From NCBI GenBank assembly GCA_028285545.1, contig JANQPA010000102.1:1-64000 (forward strand): a stretch of DNA of 64,000 nucleotides, in the 5' to 3' direction. The stretch comes from Saprospiraceae bacterium. Its GTDB lineage: Bacteria > Bacteroidota > Bacteroidia > Chitinophagales > Saprospiraceae. The notes under the pieces were generated by a model. It made no database searches and was not told the DNA's origin. It saw nothing but the letters and a program-made list of their open reading frames with translations. Positions within the stretch are counted from its first letter, which is position 1. Every line of letters starts with the position of its first letter. Position numbers and translations under genes: made by a program. Below, piece after piece: positions 1 to 8,764 of the stretch.

Positions 1-16
1 ATTTAGAAAACATTTG

Positions 17-107
17 GCCACTGATAAACGCTGATTAAGCTGATCCTCACTGTTTACTACACGATAAATAACAGCGAAAATCAGTTAGACCAGTGTACAT
101 CGGCGGC
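17..107. repeat. Imperfect inverted element A with ~10-bp periodic arms
   Basis: Arms at 17-52 and 72-107 are inverted copies of each other, matching at 24 of 36 positions by hand alignment; 10 of the 12 mismatches are transitions. The centre is 19 nt. Each arm is itself periodic: CTGAT-type words recur every 9-10 bp in the left arm and CAG-type words in the right. The right arm (91-110) resembles 52592-52611 at 17 of 20 positions, so this is a dispersed family. I see no gene in 1-382; the rest of that stretch holds element B and otherwise featureless AT-rich sequence. Confidence 0.6.
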
Positions 108-146
108 TAATTATAACTAATCAATGCACAGCTTTACCGGCAGTTG

Positions 147-310
147 GGGAAATAAGTAGGGATATATAGTCTATTATGTTAATGAATTTCCACAACTGAA
201 CAAGTTAAACCATAATTCGCTGGATATTTCAAATAGATAATACCTTGATAAGACAATTTATCTCCACATATCTCAATTTGTCTCCTTGACTGCAGAAGGC
301 AGTTATTTAC
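147..310. repeat. Intergenic element B, 3' of the SRPBCC gene
   Basis: The right part (about 250-285) repeats TATCTC/TTTGTCTCC words every 10 bp. A purine-rich stretch at 147-171 is a plausible inverted left arm. The segment 287-308 contains a mini-palindrome (ACTGC..GCAGT) and matches 25684-25705 at 21 of 22 positions, linking this site to element D. It ends about 70 bp past the stop codon of the minus-strand gene at 383-883. Confidence 0.5.
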
Positions 311-382
311 CTCTGTTTTGAGATCACTTTTTGTGAATAATTATAGAAAATTCGAGAGGACCCATGTTTTCCACAGTGATTA

Positions 383-883
383 TTAAGAAGTAATTACATT
401 AGTTAGGTCTAATTTTCGATTTCTAAGATCTAACCCTCCTTCCATAATAGATTTAAGATTAGTTAAATAAAAAATCCAGCCTTTAGAGTCTCCAACATAG
501 TGCTTGAAGGTAGCTTCTTGGGTATTTGGTAAATCCTTTTCTATTAATTCGATGATAGTCTCTCCTGACTCTTCATAAAAAGAAACACTAACTGGGCATT
601 CTAAAGAAAATGTAAAACTGAATAAATTGCGATTATTAGCTTCTAAAACTGTTCCTTTTTCAACTACACTATCGGGGTATCCATGCCAATACCATTCATA
701 GGTGTCTCCGGGTTGAATGAGGTCATGCTTATCACGCAAATTTCCATCTTTGTCTCTAAAGACAGCATTTCTCAAAAACCAGGATTCTAAACCATTCGGG
801 GTAGCCCATTTTGCATAAGCATTCTGAATATCTGTATTTACGTTTACTCTCAGTTTGAATTGACTCCAATCCATTTTTTCCAT
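383..883 (-). CDS. SRPBCC (AHSA1/START-like) domain protein
   Basis: A 166-residue soluble protein of the size and pattern of AHSA1-like SRPBCC proteins, which form a helix-grip cavity for hydrophobic ligands. Visible marks are an N-terminal strand (FKLRVNVNTD), the segment AKWATPNGLESWF typical of the family, a WYWHGYPD strand, and a C-terminal amphipathic helix. There is no signal peptide or membrane segment, so it should be cytoplasmic. The ligand cannot be predicted. It lies just downstream of the AraC regulator gene on the same strand (117-bp gap), but a possible promoter in that gap suggests separate transcription. Confidence 0.75.
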   Translation of the reverse strand: MEKMDWSQFKLRVNVNTDIQNAYAKWATPNGLESWFLRNAVFRDKDGNLRDKHDLIQPGDTYEWYWHGYPDSVVEKGTVLEANNRNLFSFTFSLECPVSVSFYEESGETIIELIEKDLPNTQEATFKHYVGDSKGWIFYLTNLKSIMEGGLDLRNRKLDLTNVITS

Positions 884-952
884 TTCAGGTTTTTTAGTTT
901 AATAAAATAGGGAAGAAGTTAAGCTTTACTTTTTCCTTGACATATACAATTA

Positions 953-980
953 CAAATGTATGGGGTCAATTACTTCCAAA
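953..980 (-). promoter_or_regulatory. Possible Bacteroidota-type promoter for the SRPBCC gene
   Basis: On the minus strand 953-960 reads TACATTTG, a match to the TAnnTTTG -7 element, with TTTG (977-980) upstream. The spacer is 16 nt, shorter than the usual 19-22, so this is a weak call. It would give a leader of about 60 nt. Confidence 0.3.
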
Positions 981-1000
981 TTTCTTGAAAATTGAGTTTT

Positions 1001-1876
1001 TTATTTTTTGCGGTATTGGGAAGGAGTATAGCCTGTTTTTTGCTTAAATAATCCACTAAATGAGGAGATGCTTTCATAGCCCACCTTATGACAGATTTCG
1101 GCAATGCTAAGATCAGCCCCCTCCAATAAGGATTTTGCCTTTTGGATTCTTAGATTAATAAGCAGCTGATGAGGTGTAATTCCAAAGGCCTTTTTAAATA
1201 AGCGCAGAAAATGCTCGCTATTTAACATGGCAATATTAGCAAGCTGCTCAATCTGGATTGGATGGTAATAATGCTGCTCTAACCATCCTCTGGCCATTGA
1301 AAGCCGTTTATAAAGGTCTACTCTTGTAGTTCTTTTGACAACGGGTATTTTTCTGGAAGTTCTTATGGCGTTTAAATTCTCAGAGATGATATCTTCTAAG
1401 ATAGAACGCACCAGCATATCTGTTTTGAGGTGATGAAAAGAAGCACAGCTTCCACCTAGATCTATTAGCAAATTAAAGTGGTTTTTTAGACTGGCATTCA
1501 TAAAATGGATGTGTTCTATCAGAGTGAAGTCCTGAGGCTCCAATTCCTGATGAAATAAACTTTGGGATAATAGGGCAGAAAGTTTTGAATCAAAATATAA
1601 TAAACTTAGAAAAGTTCCTTCCTCAATAATATCAAAAGACAACCTACTGCCTCTGTTAACAACACAAAAAGCATTTTCGTCCAAGCATATTTTTTCATCA
1701 TTAACAAAAAAATGCCCTTTGCCTTTTATGATTGCAACGACACCAAGGCCAGTATAATGCTCTGGAAAATGTGCCGGTTTGTCAAATTTTTTAATAAACA
1801 GGCAATGATCTTCAAAAGAAGGAATACCTCCTTGAGGGTGAAATTGTTCTCGACTTTGAAGTTGAAGTAATTTCAT
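1001..1876 (-). CDS. AraC family transcriptional regulator
   Basis: A 291-residue regulator. Residues about 25-110 have the cupin-like pattern of AraC sensor domains (GLGVVAIIKGKGHFFVND). Residues about 193-291 form the double helix-turn-helix DNA-binding domain, with the signatures PIQIEQLANIAMLNSEHFLR and ISSFSGLFKQKTGYTPSQYR. It is divergent from the secreted protein gene at 2106 with a 229-bp intergenic region, and upstream of the SRPBCC gene on the same strand; either could be a target. The inducer is unknown. Confidence 0.9.
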   Translation of the reverse strand: MKLLQLQSREQFHPQGGIPSFEDHCLFIKKFDKPAHFPEHYTGLGVVAIIKGKGHFFVNDEKICLDENAFCVVNRGSRLSFDIIEEGTFLSLLYFDSKLSALLSQSLFHQELEPQDFTLIEHIHFMNASLKNHFNLLIDLGGSCASFHHLKTDMLVRSILEDIISENLNAIRTSRKIPVVKRTTRVDLYKRLSMARGWLEQHYYHPIQIEQLANIAMLNSEHFLRLFKKAFGITPHQLLINLRIQKAKSLLEGADLSIAEICHKVGYESISSFSGLFKQKTGYTPSQYRKK

Positions 1877-2105
1877 GTGGATTTATTTAAGACATGTCTT
1901 TTTCCCAAAATAATGAATTTAAGCCCTATCCAAAATTTTTTGTAAACACTGAAAAGTTTATCAAAAAAATAAAAATGCGATCCTCTTTTAAATCAGCTTA
2001 CCTATAAAAATACTCACTTCAGCCTCTTTGAACACCCGCTTACCAAATTATACTGTTTTACCCCTTCTTGATCTTCTAATTTTATAAAAAACATTCGATG
2101 ATATT

Positions 2106-2819
2106 ATGAAAAAGCAATTACTTTTAATGATGTTACTATTGGGTTCTGTAACCCTGGGATTTTCACAATCCGAAAAATTTGCTTCTGAGATGAAGGAAGC
2201 ACTGTACATTCACGATACAACTTCTAGCCTGGATGGGGAAGTACAAGCCTTAAAGGCTTTTCAAAAATTAGTAAAAAAATACCCAAATGAATGGCTCCCA
2301 GGATATTGGACGGCCTATTTATGTACACAGATAGCTCGCTTGGAGGCTAGAGTGGATAACTTCCCCAAAGATCTAAATGCCAAACAGTTAATGAAAGATT
2401 CCAAGAAATACTATGATCTAGCCGTTAAGGCTAAAGGAGAAATGAACGATATAGAAAAATCAGATTTTCTGATGTTGGAAGGGTTTATTTATGGCTTTTA
2501 TGAAAATTTAGTAGCTGAGAATGAAGATGAGCGTAATGAGTTCAAGAGTATTCGTCAGGCAAAATATCGAGAAGCCATATCCTATAATCCTCGCAATCCC
2601 TTAATGTATGTTTTGCAGGGAATTTCTCTTTCTCAAAGAGGTGAATACCAAAGCGTGCTGGCAGGTATTGGATTATTGGATTATGCAGAACAAATATTTA
2701 ATAAAGCAGAAAATAGAGCCTTAACCACCTATTGGAATAAGGACTTCGTTAAATTCTGGCGTGCCAGAGCAGAGGCCAGACTTAAAGGAATGTTAGAGGA
2801 TGAAGCGGATAAAGGATAG
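2106..2819 (+). CDS. Secreted TPR-like protein of unknown function
   Basis: A 237-residue protein with an N-terminal signal peptide (hydrophobic residues 4-18, then GFSQS, the usual Bacteroidota cleavage context), so periplasmic. The mature part is helical with TPR-like spacing (ALKAFQKLVKKYPNEWLPGY, EAISYNPRNPLMYVLQG). No catalytic motif is visible. It lies 61 bp upstream of the LytS-type kinase gene on the same strand and may be read with it; a periplasmic helical-repeat protein could serve as accessory to the sensor, but that is inference. Confidence 0.75.
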   Translation: MKKQLLLMMLLLGSVTLGFSQSEKFASEMKEALYIHDTTSSLDGEVQALKAFQKLVKKYPNEWLPGYWTAYLCTQIARLEARVDNFPKDLNAKQLMKDSKKYYDLAVKAKGEMNDIEKSDFLMLEGFIYGFYENLVAENEDERNEFKSIRQAKYREAISYNPRNPLMYVLQGISLSQRGEYQSVLAGIGLLDYAEQIFNKAENRALTTYWNKDFVKFWRARAEARLKGMLEDEADKG

Positions 2820-2880
2820 TTTCTGTATATTAACTATGTGTCATCTTTGATTTTTGGGAAAAATATTTGTTGGCGGCTTC

Positions 2881-4026
2881 ATGTCGCCAGCGAATGAAAT
2901 AAAAATAGAGGCGACTCATTTTAATATCATTAAAGCAGACCATCTGATTCATATGGCATTTCTTAAGCGCACTTCCGGTAAAATACTGATCATCGTTTTT
3001 TTGTGGATATTGTTTCTGGCAATTGATTTGCTTAAAAAAAACAACCTGGATGTCTCTAGCTCCTATTTTTGGTATTATTATTTGGGAGGATTTGGCTTAT
3101 GGATTCTGCTAACTTTCCTGTTGATCTATTTATTCAATTGGTCTTCCAGGTTTATTTTGTGGAAAAGAATTCTATTCTTAATCCTTTTGGGAATTGTTAT
3201 TGGGAGTTTTAAAGTTTACATCAACCGGCTGGGATATTACGGAATAATGCGTATAGTTGATGATACCTTCCAGTCAACTTCCTGGATAAATGCTTTTAAA
3301 TCCTTCGGCCGAACCTTTTTTTATATGGAGGCCATTATCATATGTTGGGTAATTCTGATTATCCTATATCTGGTTGAAATCTCTAATAAATATAAAAATA
3401 AAAGTCTTGAGGCTGCCCAATTGGAATCAGAATTAGCAAACGCTAAACTCCAGGCATTGAGGATGCAAATTCACCCACATTTTCTGTTTAATGCACACAA
3501 TGCAATTGCCACTCTTCTGAGAAGCCAGCAAAATAAACAGGCCTTGGAAATGTTATTGAAGTTAAGTGAATTGCTTCGGGTATCCATGAATAATTTTACA
3601 GATCAATTTGTTTCGCTGAAAGAAGAAATAAACTTTATTAATAATTACCTGGAAATTGAAAAGGTACGTTTTGAAGATACTCTAAAAGTAAATCATCAGA
3701 TTGAAGAAAAGGTCTTGAGTGCTAAAGTACCTGTTTTTATTTTACAGCCTCTTGTAGAAAATGCGATTAAACATGGGGTGAGTAAAAACCTGGGAGAGTC
3801 CCTAATTGCCTTAGAAATCTTTAGAAAGAAAGAGGAATTAATCCTAAGGGTTTTTAATACCAGTGAAATGACAAATTTACCCGACTCCGGATCTAATAAT
3901 GGCATAGGCTTAAGCAACCTGAGAAACAGATTGAGCACTTTATTCGGTACCAAGGCCACTTTAAAATTATATCAACGACTGGAAGGGGTAGAAGCCAGCC
4001 TCTCCATTCCATATGAAGAATCATGA
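2881..4026 (+). CDS. LytS/YehU-type sensor histidine kinase
   Basis: A membrane histidine kinase of the His_kinase family typical of LytS. Four hydrophobic segments occupy the N-terminal half (from the ATG at 2881: about residues 34-51, 66-87, 95-111 and 150-165). A short coiled linker leads to the phospho-acceptor motif MQIHPHFLFNAHN (His200), then the N-box PLVENAIKHG and the G-box NNGIGLSNLRNRL. An upstream TTG (2854) and an internal ATG (2953) are alternative starts; 2881 is the first ATG. The stop overlaps the start of the LytTR gene by 4 bp, so the two form one translationally coupled two-component system. Confidence 0.9.
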   Translation: MSPANEIKIEATHFNIIKADHLIHMAFLKRTSGKILIIVFLWILFLAIDLLKKNNLDVSSSYFWYYYLGGFGLWILLTFLLIYLFNWSSRFILWKRILFLILLGIVIGSFKVYINRLGYYGIMRIVDDTFQSTSWINAFKSFGRTFFYMEAIIICWVILIILYLVEISNKYKNKSLEAAQLESELANAKLQALRMQIHPHFLFNAHNAIATLLRSQQNKQALEMLLKLSELLRVSMNNFTDQFVSLKEEINFINNYLEIEKVRFEDTLKVNHQIEEKVLSAKVPVFILQPLVENAIKHGVSKNLGESLIALEIFRKKEELILRVFNTSEMTNLPDSGSNNGIGLSNLRNRLSTLFGTKATLKLYQRLEGVEASLSIPYEES

Positions 4027-4799
4027 AAGCACTAATTATTGATGATGAAAAAAAGGCTAGGGAGGGTATTAAACTACTTTTAAAAAATGACCGGGAAATT
4101 GACATTTTGGGCGAAGCCAAAAATGGGAAGGAGGCCATTGATAAAATTAGAATCTATCAACCTGACCTGATATTTTTGGATATACAAATGCCCGGTATAA
4201 ATGGCTTTGATGTACTGGGAAGCCTGGAGGAAAAAGAATGGCCTATTGTTATTTTTGTAACGGCCTATGACCAATATGCGCTTAAGGCTTTTGAAGTACA
4301 GGCCCTAGATTATTTGTTAAAACCTCTGGATGCTGACCGATTTTATAAAGCTTTATTGTATGCAAAAAGTTATCACAAGAATTTATCCAACCGGACCTTA
4401 GAAGAAAAGCTAAGAAAATTACTGCTGGATTACCAAAAAGATAATAAAGAGAATTGGATCGGTACCTCCAAACAGGAATCCCAAACCCAACTGATCATTA
4501 AATCTTCCGGCAAAGTGTTTTTTTTGCAGATCGACGATATTTACTGGATTGAAGCCCTCGACTCCTACGTCAAAATTCATCAGAAAAATAGATTTCATGT
4601 GGTGAAGTCCTCCTTAAAATCACTGGAAAATCGATTGTCCCACTCCCTGACTAGAATTCATCGGTCGCATTTGGTGAACTTTAACAAGGTTGAATTATTG
4701 GAACCTTATTTTAATGGAGACTTTTACCTGGTTTTAAACAATGGAGCTAAAATAAAAGGGAGTAGAAATTTTAAAAAAAACTTACCTAAAATAATCTAA
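4023..4799 (+). CDS. LytTR family response regulator
   Basis: A 258-residue response regulator. The receiver domain (1-120) has the acidic pair DD near residue 7, phospho-acceptor Asp53 in LIFLDIQMPG, Thr80 and Lys100 (YLLKPLD). Residues about 150-258 are a LytTR DNA-binding domain, with the signatures DDIYWIEALDSYVKIH and LTRIHRSHLVN. It is the cognate partner of the kinase it overlaps by 4 bp (ATGA). The esterase gene follows after 3 bp, so it is in the same transcript. The DNA target is not identifiable from sequence alone. Confidence 0.93.
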   Translation: MKALIIDDEKKAREGIKLLLKNDREIDILGEAKNGKEAIDKIRIYQPDLIFLDIQMPGINGFDVLGSLEEKEWPIVIFVTAYDQYALKAFEVQALDYLLKPLDADRFYKALLYAKSYHKNLSNRTLEEKLRKLLLDYQKDNKENWIGTSKQESQTQLIIKSSGKVFFLQIDDIYWIEALDSYVKIHQKNRFHVVKSSLKSLENRLSHSLTRIHRSHLVNFNKVELLEPYFNGDFYLVLNNGAKIKGSRNFKKNLPKII

Positions 4800-4802
4800 A
4801 TT

Positions 4803-5483
4803 ATGACCATCTTAAAGAGTGTTTTTGTAGTCCTGCTTAGCGCAGTGACCCTAACAGCTTTTTCTCAAAATGTAAAAAATGCAGTAGCTAAAAAATTTGG
4901 ATCACTACCTTATTTGATTAGCACTCCTGATAATTATTCAAAAGAAAAATCTTATCCTACGATCATCTTCCTGCACGGCGCAGATCGATCCAATACCAAA
5001 CATCATCCTTCAAAATATGCCGCCAGAGCTGGAATAGACTTTCCATTTATTGTCATCGCTCCCTCTTGTACGGGCGGATGTTCCTGGTCCAGGGTAGATC
5101 TGGAAGGACTGCTTAAGGAAGCTTCCTCCGAATTTTCTATAGACCCCAAAAGAGTTTACTTAACGGGATATAGTATGGGTGGAGCAGGAACCTGGGCCAA
5201 TCTGAAAAAAATTCATAAATATCTGGCAGCTGCTGCCCCTCTAGCTCCTGCTGGAGGTACTACCAAAGACCTGTGTAAGGTTAAAGACCTTCCTTTAAGA
5301 GTGTATCATGGCACGGCTGATTATGGCTATAATAATAGCCAAAAAATGATTGAAACACTTAAAGAATGCGGTTCCAAAAATGCAAAATTAATGGCCTTGG
5401 AAGGCAAAGGACATGGTATATGGCCAGGGATCTTCTCGGAGGCCGAATTTTATCAATGGCTGTTAAAACAAAAGAGAGAATAG
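4803..5483 (+). CDS. Secreted alpha/beta-hydrolase esterase
   Basis: A 226-residue periplasmic or secreted hydrolase of the PHB-depolymerase/feruloyl-esterase-like class. Signal peptide 1-21 ends AFSQ. The alpha/beta-hydrolase fold is shown by the oxyanion strand TIIFLHGAD, the nucleophile elbow GYSMGG (Ser124), a likely acid in HGTADYGY (Asp173) and a C-terminal GKGHGIWPG (His204). It sits 3 bp after the LytTR regulator gene, so it belongs to the same operon; an esterase under a cell-envelope two-component system suggests acting on an extracellular ester, but the substrate is unknown. Confidence 0.85.
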   Translation: MTILKSVFVVLLSAVTLTAFSQNVKNAVAKKFGSLPYLISTPDNYSKEKSYPTIIFLHGADRSNTKHHPSKYAARAGIDFPFIVIAPSCTGGCSWSRVDLEGLLKEASSEFSIDPKRVYLTGYSMGGAGTWANLKKIHKYLAAAAPLAPAGGTTKDLCKVKDLPLRVYHGTADYGYNNSQKMIETLKECGSKNAKLMALEGKGHGIWPGIFSEAEFYQWLLKQKRE

Positions 5484-5589
5484 TCAGATTTTATTCAAAT
5501 TGAAACAATAATCCACATTTTTGACACAATAGTGGACGCCCTCTTTTCAATTTAAGCACAAATTTGTTTTAACAAAACTAATCAGCATT

Positions 5590-6036
5590 ATGAGAGGGCG
5601 TAAAACATTTTTTATTCTTGGAATTGTTTGTGCTATTCAATCCATCAATGCACAAGTAGTTCTGGAGCATGATAATGACTCCTTTTTAGGAGTGTTTTAT
5701 AATTGTGAAAATAAAGAGTACGTCGATTTTGGAGGAACTTTAAGCCTTATTTCCAATGGAAAAAGCAACTATGAAATTTTAATCCAAGGGCTTGGAATAG
5801 GTAGAGATAGTGAAGTAGTATATGAAGTATTCCAGTCTGAAGATTTAACCATAAATGGCAGTCATACTGTATTGATGGCTCCTATAGAGTTAGAATCCCA
5901 AAAAAAGGGAATCTCATCCTTATCTATTAAACTGATGGCTTATTGTAAAATCTCTCCGGAAGGAAAATTGATCATTAATTTTTTGAGAGTTGGTAAGCAA
6001 TTAGATTGCCAGGATCCTGAATTTTTAAATAGGTAA
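5590..6036 (+). CDS. Small secreted protein of unknown function
   Basis: A 148-residue protein with a signal peptide (residues 5-21, ending INAQ). The mature part is predicted mostly beta and acidic, with three cysteines. No known family is recognised. Its stop lies 2 bp before the start of the acetolactate decarboxylase gene, so the two are almost certainly co-transcribed and probably co-translated. Confidence 0.65.
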   Translation: MRGRKTFFILGIVCAIQSINAQVVLEHDNDSFLGVFYNCENKEYVDFGGTLSLISNGKSNYEILIQGLGIGRDSEVVYEVFQSEDLTINGSHTVLMAPIELESQKKGISSLSIKLMAYCKISPEGKLIINFLRVGKQLDCQDPEFLNR

Positions 6037-6038
6037 TT

Positions 6039-6749
6039 ATGAATTGGATTTTGCTCTTTCTTTTTGCACAGATTTTTCCTTCAAAATATTTATTGGAAGA
6101 AAAAAAGAATACGGATCACATTTTTCAGGTCTCTACACTGGATGCTTTGAAGGAAGGGCAGTACGATGGTCAGGTAACTTTTAAAGACTTAAGCCACTAC
6201 GGAGATTTCGGCCTGGGAACATTTGATCATTTAGATGGAGAAATGGTTGCTCTTGATGGCCAATTTTTTCAGATTAAAGCTGATGGGAAAGCTTATCCAG
6301 CAAAAATGAAAGAAAATACTCCCTTTGCCGAAGTTACCCATTTTGAAGCTGATTATTATGAGAAAATAACCCAGCAATTAAATTTTCAAGAACTTCTAAC
6401 ACATATAAAAACCATACTTCCCGATACATTAAGTTACTTTGGCCTTAAAATCCAGGGAAAGTTTAATCATATCCAAACAAGGAGTGTTTTTCCTCAACAA
6501 AAACCCTATCCACCGCTTTCTGAAGCCATTGCCAATCAGGTGACCTTTAACCTGGAAAATATCCAAGGTACAATGGTAGGATATTATATGCCTGATGAAG
6601 CGGAAGGAATCGGAGCTCCAGGCTTTCATTTCCACTTTATTTCAGAAGATAGAACCACCGGTGGACATGTTTTGAATCTAGCCGCAAGCCAGCTAAATGT
6701 TTCCATTGATTTTTCGAAAAAATTAAAATTGTTGAGAGGAAAAAAATAG
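6039..6749 (+). CDS. budA: Alpha-acetolactate decarboxylase, apparently exported
   Basis: Converts 2-acetolactate to acetoin. The family pattern is continuous: GDFGLGTFDHLDGEMV (with Glu68), TRSVFPQQKPYPPL, GTMVGYYMPD, and the metal-binding GFHFHFISEDRTTGGH with His197, His199 and His210, matching the three-histidine zinc site known for the family. The length of 236 is usual. The N-terminus (MNWILLFLFAQIFPSKY) is hydrophobic and looks like a signal sequence, as in exported Bacillus enzymes. No acetolactate synthase gene is near. The partner is the 148-residue secreted protein 2 bp upstream. Confidence 0.9.
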   Translation: MNWILLFLFAQIFPSKYLLEEKKNTDHIFQVSTLDALKEGQYDGQVTFKDLSHYGDFGLGTFDHLDGEMVALDGQFFQIKADGKAYPAKMKENTPFAEVTHFEADYYEKITQQLNFQELLTHIKTILPDTLSYFGLKIQGKFNHIQTRSVFPQQKPYPPLSEAIANQVTFNLENIQGTMVGYYMPDEAEGIGAPGFHFHFISEDRTTGGHVLNLAASQLNVSIDFSKKLKLLRGKK

Positions 6750-6929
6750 ACTAAAAGACGAGAATAAACACCCTGCCTTTTTTCCTATTATATTTTTAGA
6801 TCTTTTCTATTACACTCAATGAAATTTACCTACATTTGAGTGAAATCTTTATCATATATGTCATCTTACCCTTCGTTTTACCCTAATTGATATAATTTTC
6901 ATTTATAACCTCTTTTATATCTATCAACT

Positions 6930-8762
6930 ATGAAAAGCTACAACTTATTCATCGCATTGTTGATTTCTGCACTAGGCGTTTCTAATTGTTTGTATGGACA
7001 AACAACCTACACTTTTACAGGAAGTGGAAACTGGAGTAATGATTCGAATTGGGATTCAAATATTGAACCTCCAGCCACTCTTACTGCAGGAGATGAAATA
7101 ATTATTAATGGATCAGGAACCTGTGATCTTAACATTAACTATACCCTGGCAGCAGGCGCTAATTTGATAATTAAAGCCGGTAAAAAACTCGATGTGGACA
7201 TTACCGGCGTTGGATTATTCCAGGTCGAGGGTACGCTTTCTATTGAAGCTACCGGCGAATTTGTCTGCAAGGAAAACACTACCATTGCTTCTGGAGGGAA
7301 AGTAGAAAATGAAGGAACCTTTAATCATAACACACGAATTTTTACCAATAATGGAGAGTTAAAGAGTTCAAATGTATTATCTATAAGTGGCTCTTCTCCT
7401 ACTAATTCCGGGACTATTTCCAATTCAGCTACCTTTAATACCGGAAGCATTACAAATAATAGTGGAGGCATAATCACTAATGAGGGTAATGTCAATATTA
7501 GTTCAAACATCGTAAATGATGGTACCTTTACGAATGAAAATGGCGGCATGATTACGAATACCGCATCTACATTAACCAATAACGGTACTTTCAATAATAA
7601 CTTTGGCGCCACTTTTAATAATAATCGATTGATTAATAACTCTGGAACAGGAACCTTCAATAATGCTGGAACCTTGAATCATGGCAACAGTGATGGCGAT
7701 TTGTTCACCAATGACGGCAATTTTGTAAATGCTGGTGCTTTTAATATTACCCAGGATGGAGGGAGCAAACTGGTTAACAATGGAACCTTCACCAATAATG
7801 GCACCCTTACTCGGAATAGTGGCCCCACCATTAGCAATAATGGAATAATAGAAGGAACAGGAACCATCACTATGACTAGTTTTACCAATGGAGCATCAGG
7901 AACCATTGCACCTGGTAATTCGATCGGAACCCTCAACATCAATGCTAACTTTATCAATAATGGCACCTTAGATATTGAAGTTGATGCTGCCTCTTCTGAT
8001 CAATTATGCATTTCTGGAAATGCAACCATCAATGGAACCATAAACCTCATTTTCATTTTTGTACCTAATCTTGATCCGACAGAATATGTGTATACTGCCA
8101 TTAGCTGTGCTTCTGGCTATAGTGGTAGCCCTTCCATTACGCTATCACCTGCACATACTCCCTCTGCTATGTTCCCTACCTATTCAAACGGAGTAATTAC
8201 TATAAGATTGGTTGTCTTGCCTATTGAATTAAGTTCTTTTAGTGGGCAACAAGTTGAAAAGGGAATTAAATTATCCTGGACCACAGAAGCAGAATTGAAC
8301 AATAATTATTTGTTGATTGAGCGTAGTTTCGACGGGGTAAATTTCCAGAAGATAGGTAGAGTTTCTGGAAATGGAACGACTATTACACCTCAGGAATATA
8401 ACTTTATGGATGAAAACCCAGGTATAGGACTTAATTATTACAGGCTTCACCAATTTGATTTTGATGGCTCTAGTGAATATCATCCGATAATTGTAGTACC
8501 CTATGACCTAGATTCGGATTTAACTCTCCAGGCTTTCCCCAATCCTGTAAAAGAGGAATTAGAAATTCAGTGGTCTACCCTAAAAGAAGCAAATGCCAAG
8601 CTTAGATTGTTAAATTTAAATGGTGAAACCCTTCAGGCATTTAATCTTCCTGCTGGAAGTGGGACAAATATCTTGCCTGTAAAAGATCTAGCTCCTGGTA
8701 TATATATTTTGCAAATCAGACAACAAGGAAAGGTTCAGTCTGTGAAATTTGTGAAAAAATAA
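6930..8762 (+). CDS. T9SS-sorted surface protein with Asn/Gly/Thr-rich beta-solenoid repeats
   Basis: A 610-residue secreted protein. Signal peptide 1-24. Residues about 26-130 show the WSNDSNWD pattern seen at the start of G8/beta-helix surface proteins. Residues about 130-345 are dense in degenerate repeats of the type NNGTFNN and TNNGTL, consistent with a right-handed beta-solenoid. Residues about 430-515 resemble a linker domain common in Bacteroidota surface proteins (LPIELSSFSG, SFDGVNFQKIG). The C-terminal 80 residues are a type A T9SS sorting domain (AFPNPVKEELEIQW, APGIYILQI), so it is exported and attached to the surface. A TACATTTG at 6831-6838 could be a -7 element, but has no -33 partner. 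Confidence 0.88.
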   Translation: MKSYNLFIALLISALGVSNCLYGQTTYTFTGSGNWSNDSNWDSNIEPPATLTAGDEIIINGSGTCDLNINYTLAAGANLIIKAGKKLDVDITGVGLFQVEGTLSIEATGEFVCKENTTIASGGKVENEGTFNHNTRIFTNNGELKSSNVLSISGSSPTNSGTISNSATFNTGSITNNSGGIITNEGNVNISSNIVNDGTFTNENGGMITNTASTLTNNGTFNNNFGATFNNNRLINNSGTGTFNNAGTLNHGNSDGDLFTNDGNFVNAGAFNITQDGGSKLVNNGTFTNNGTLTRNSGPTISNNGIIEGTGTITMTSFTNGASGTIAPGNSIGTLNINANFINNGTLDIEVDAASSDQLCISGNATINGTINLIFIFVPNLDPTEYVYTAISCASGYSGSPSITLSPAHTPSAMFPTYSNGVITIRLVVLPIELSSFSGQQVEKGIKLSWTTEAELNNNYLLIERSFDGVNFQKIGRVSGNGTTITPQEYNFMDENPGIGLNYYRLHQFDFDGSSEYHPIIVVPYDLDSDLTLQAFPNPVKEELEIQWSTLKEANAKLRLLNLNGETLQAFNLPAGSGTNILPVKDLAPGIYILQIRQQGKVQSVKFVKK

Positions 8763-8764
8763 GT

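Noticed and set aside
6831-6838. TACATTTG as a promoter -7 element for the T9SS surface gene
   Set aside because: Matches TAnnTTTG but no TTG lies 17-23 bp upstream; noted in the gene entry only.
7325-7966. Two minus-strand open frames (111 and 95 codons) opposite the T9SS surface protein
   Set aside because: They are composition shadows of the Asn/Thr repeats on the plus strand: low-complexity VP/LL/KV sequence with no independent features.
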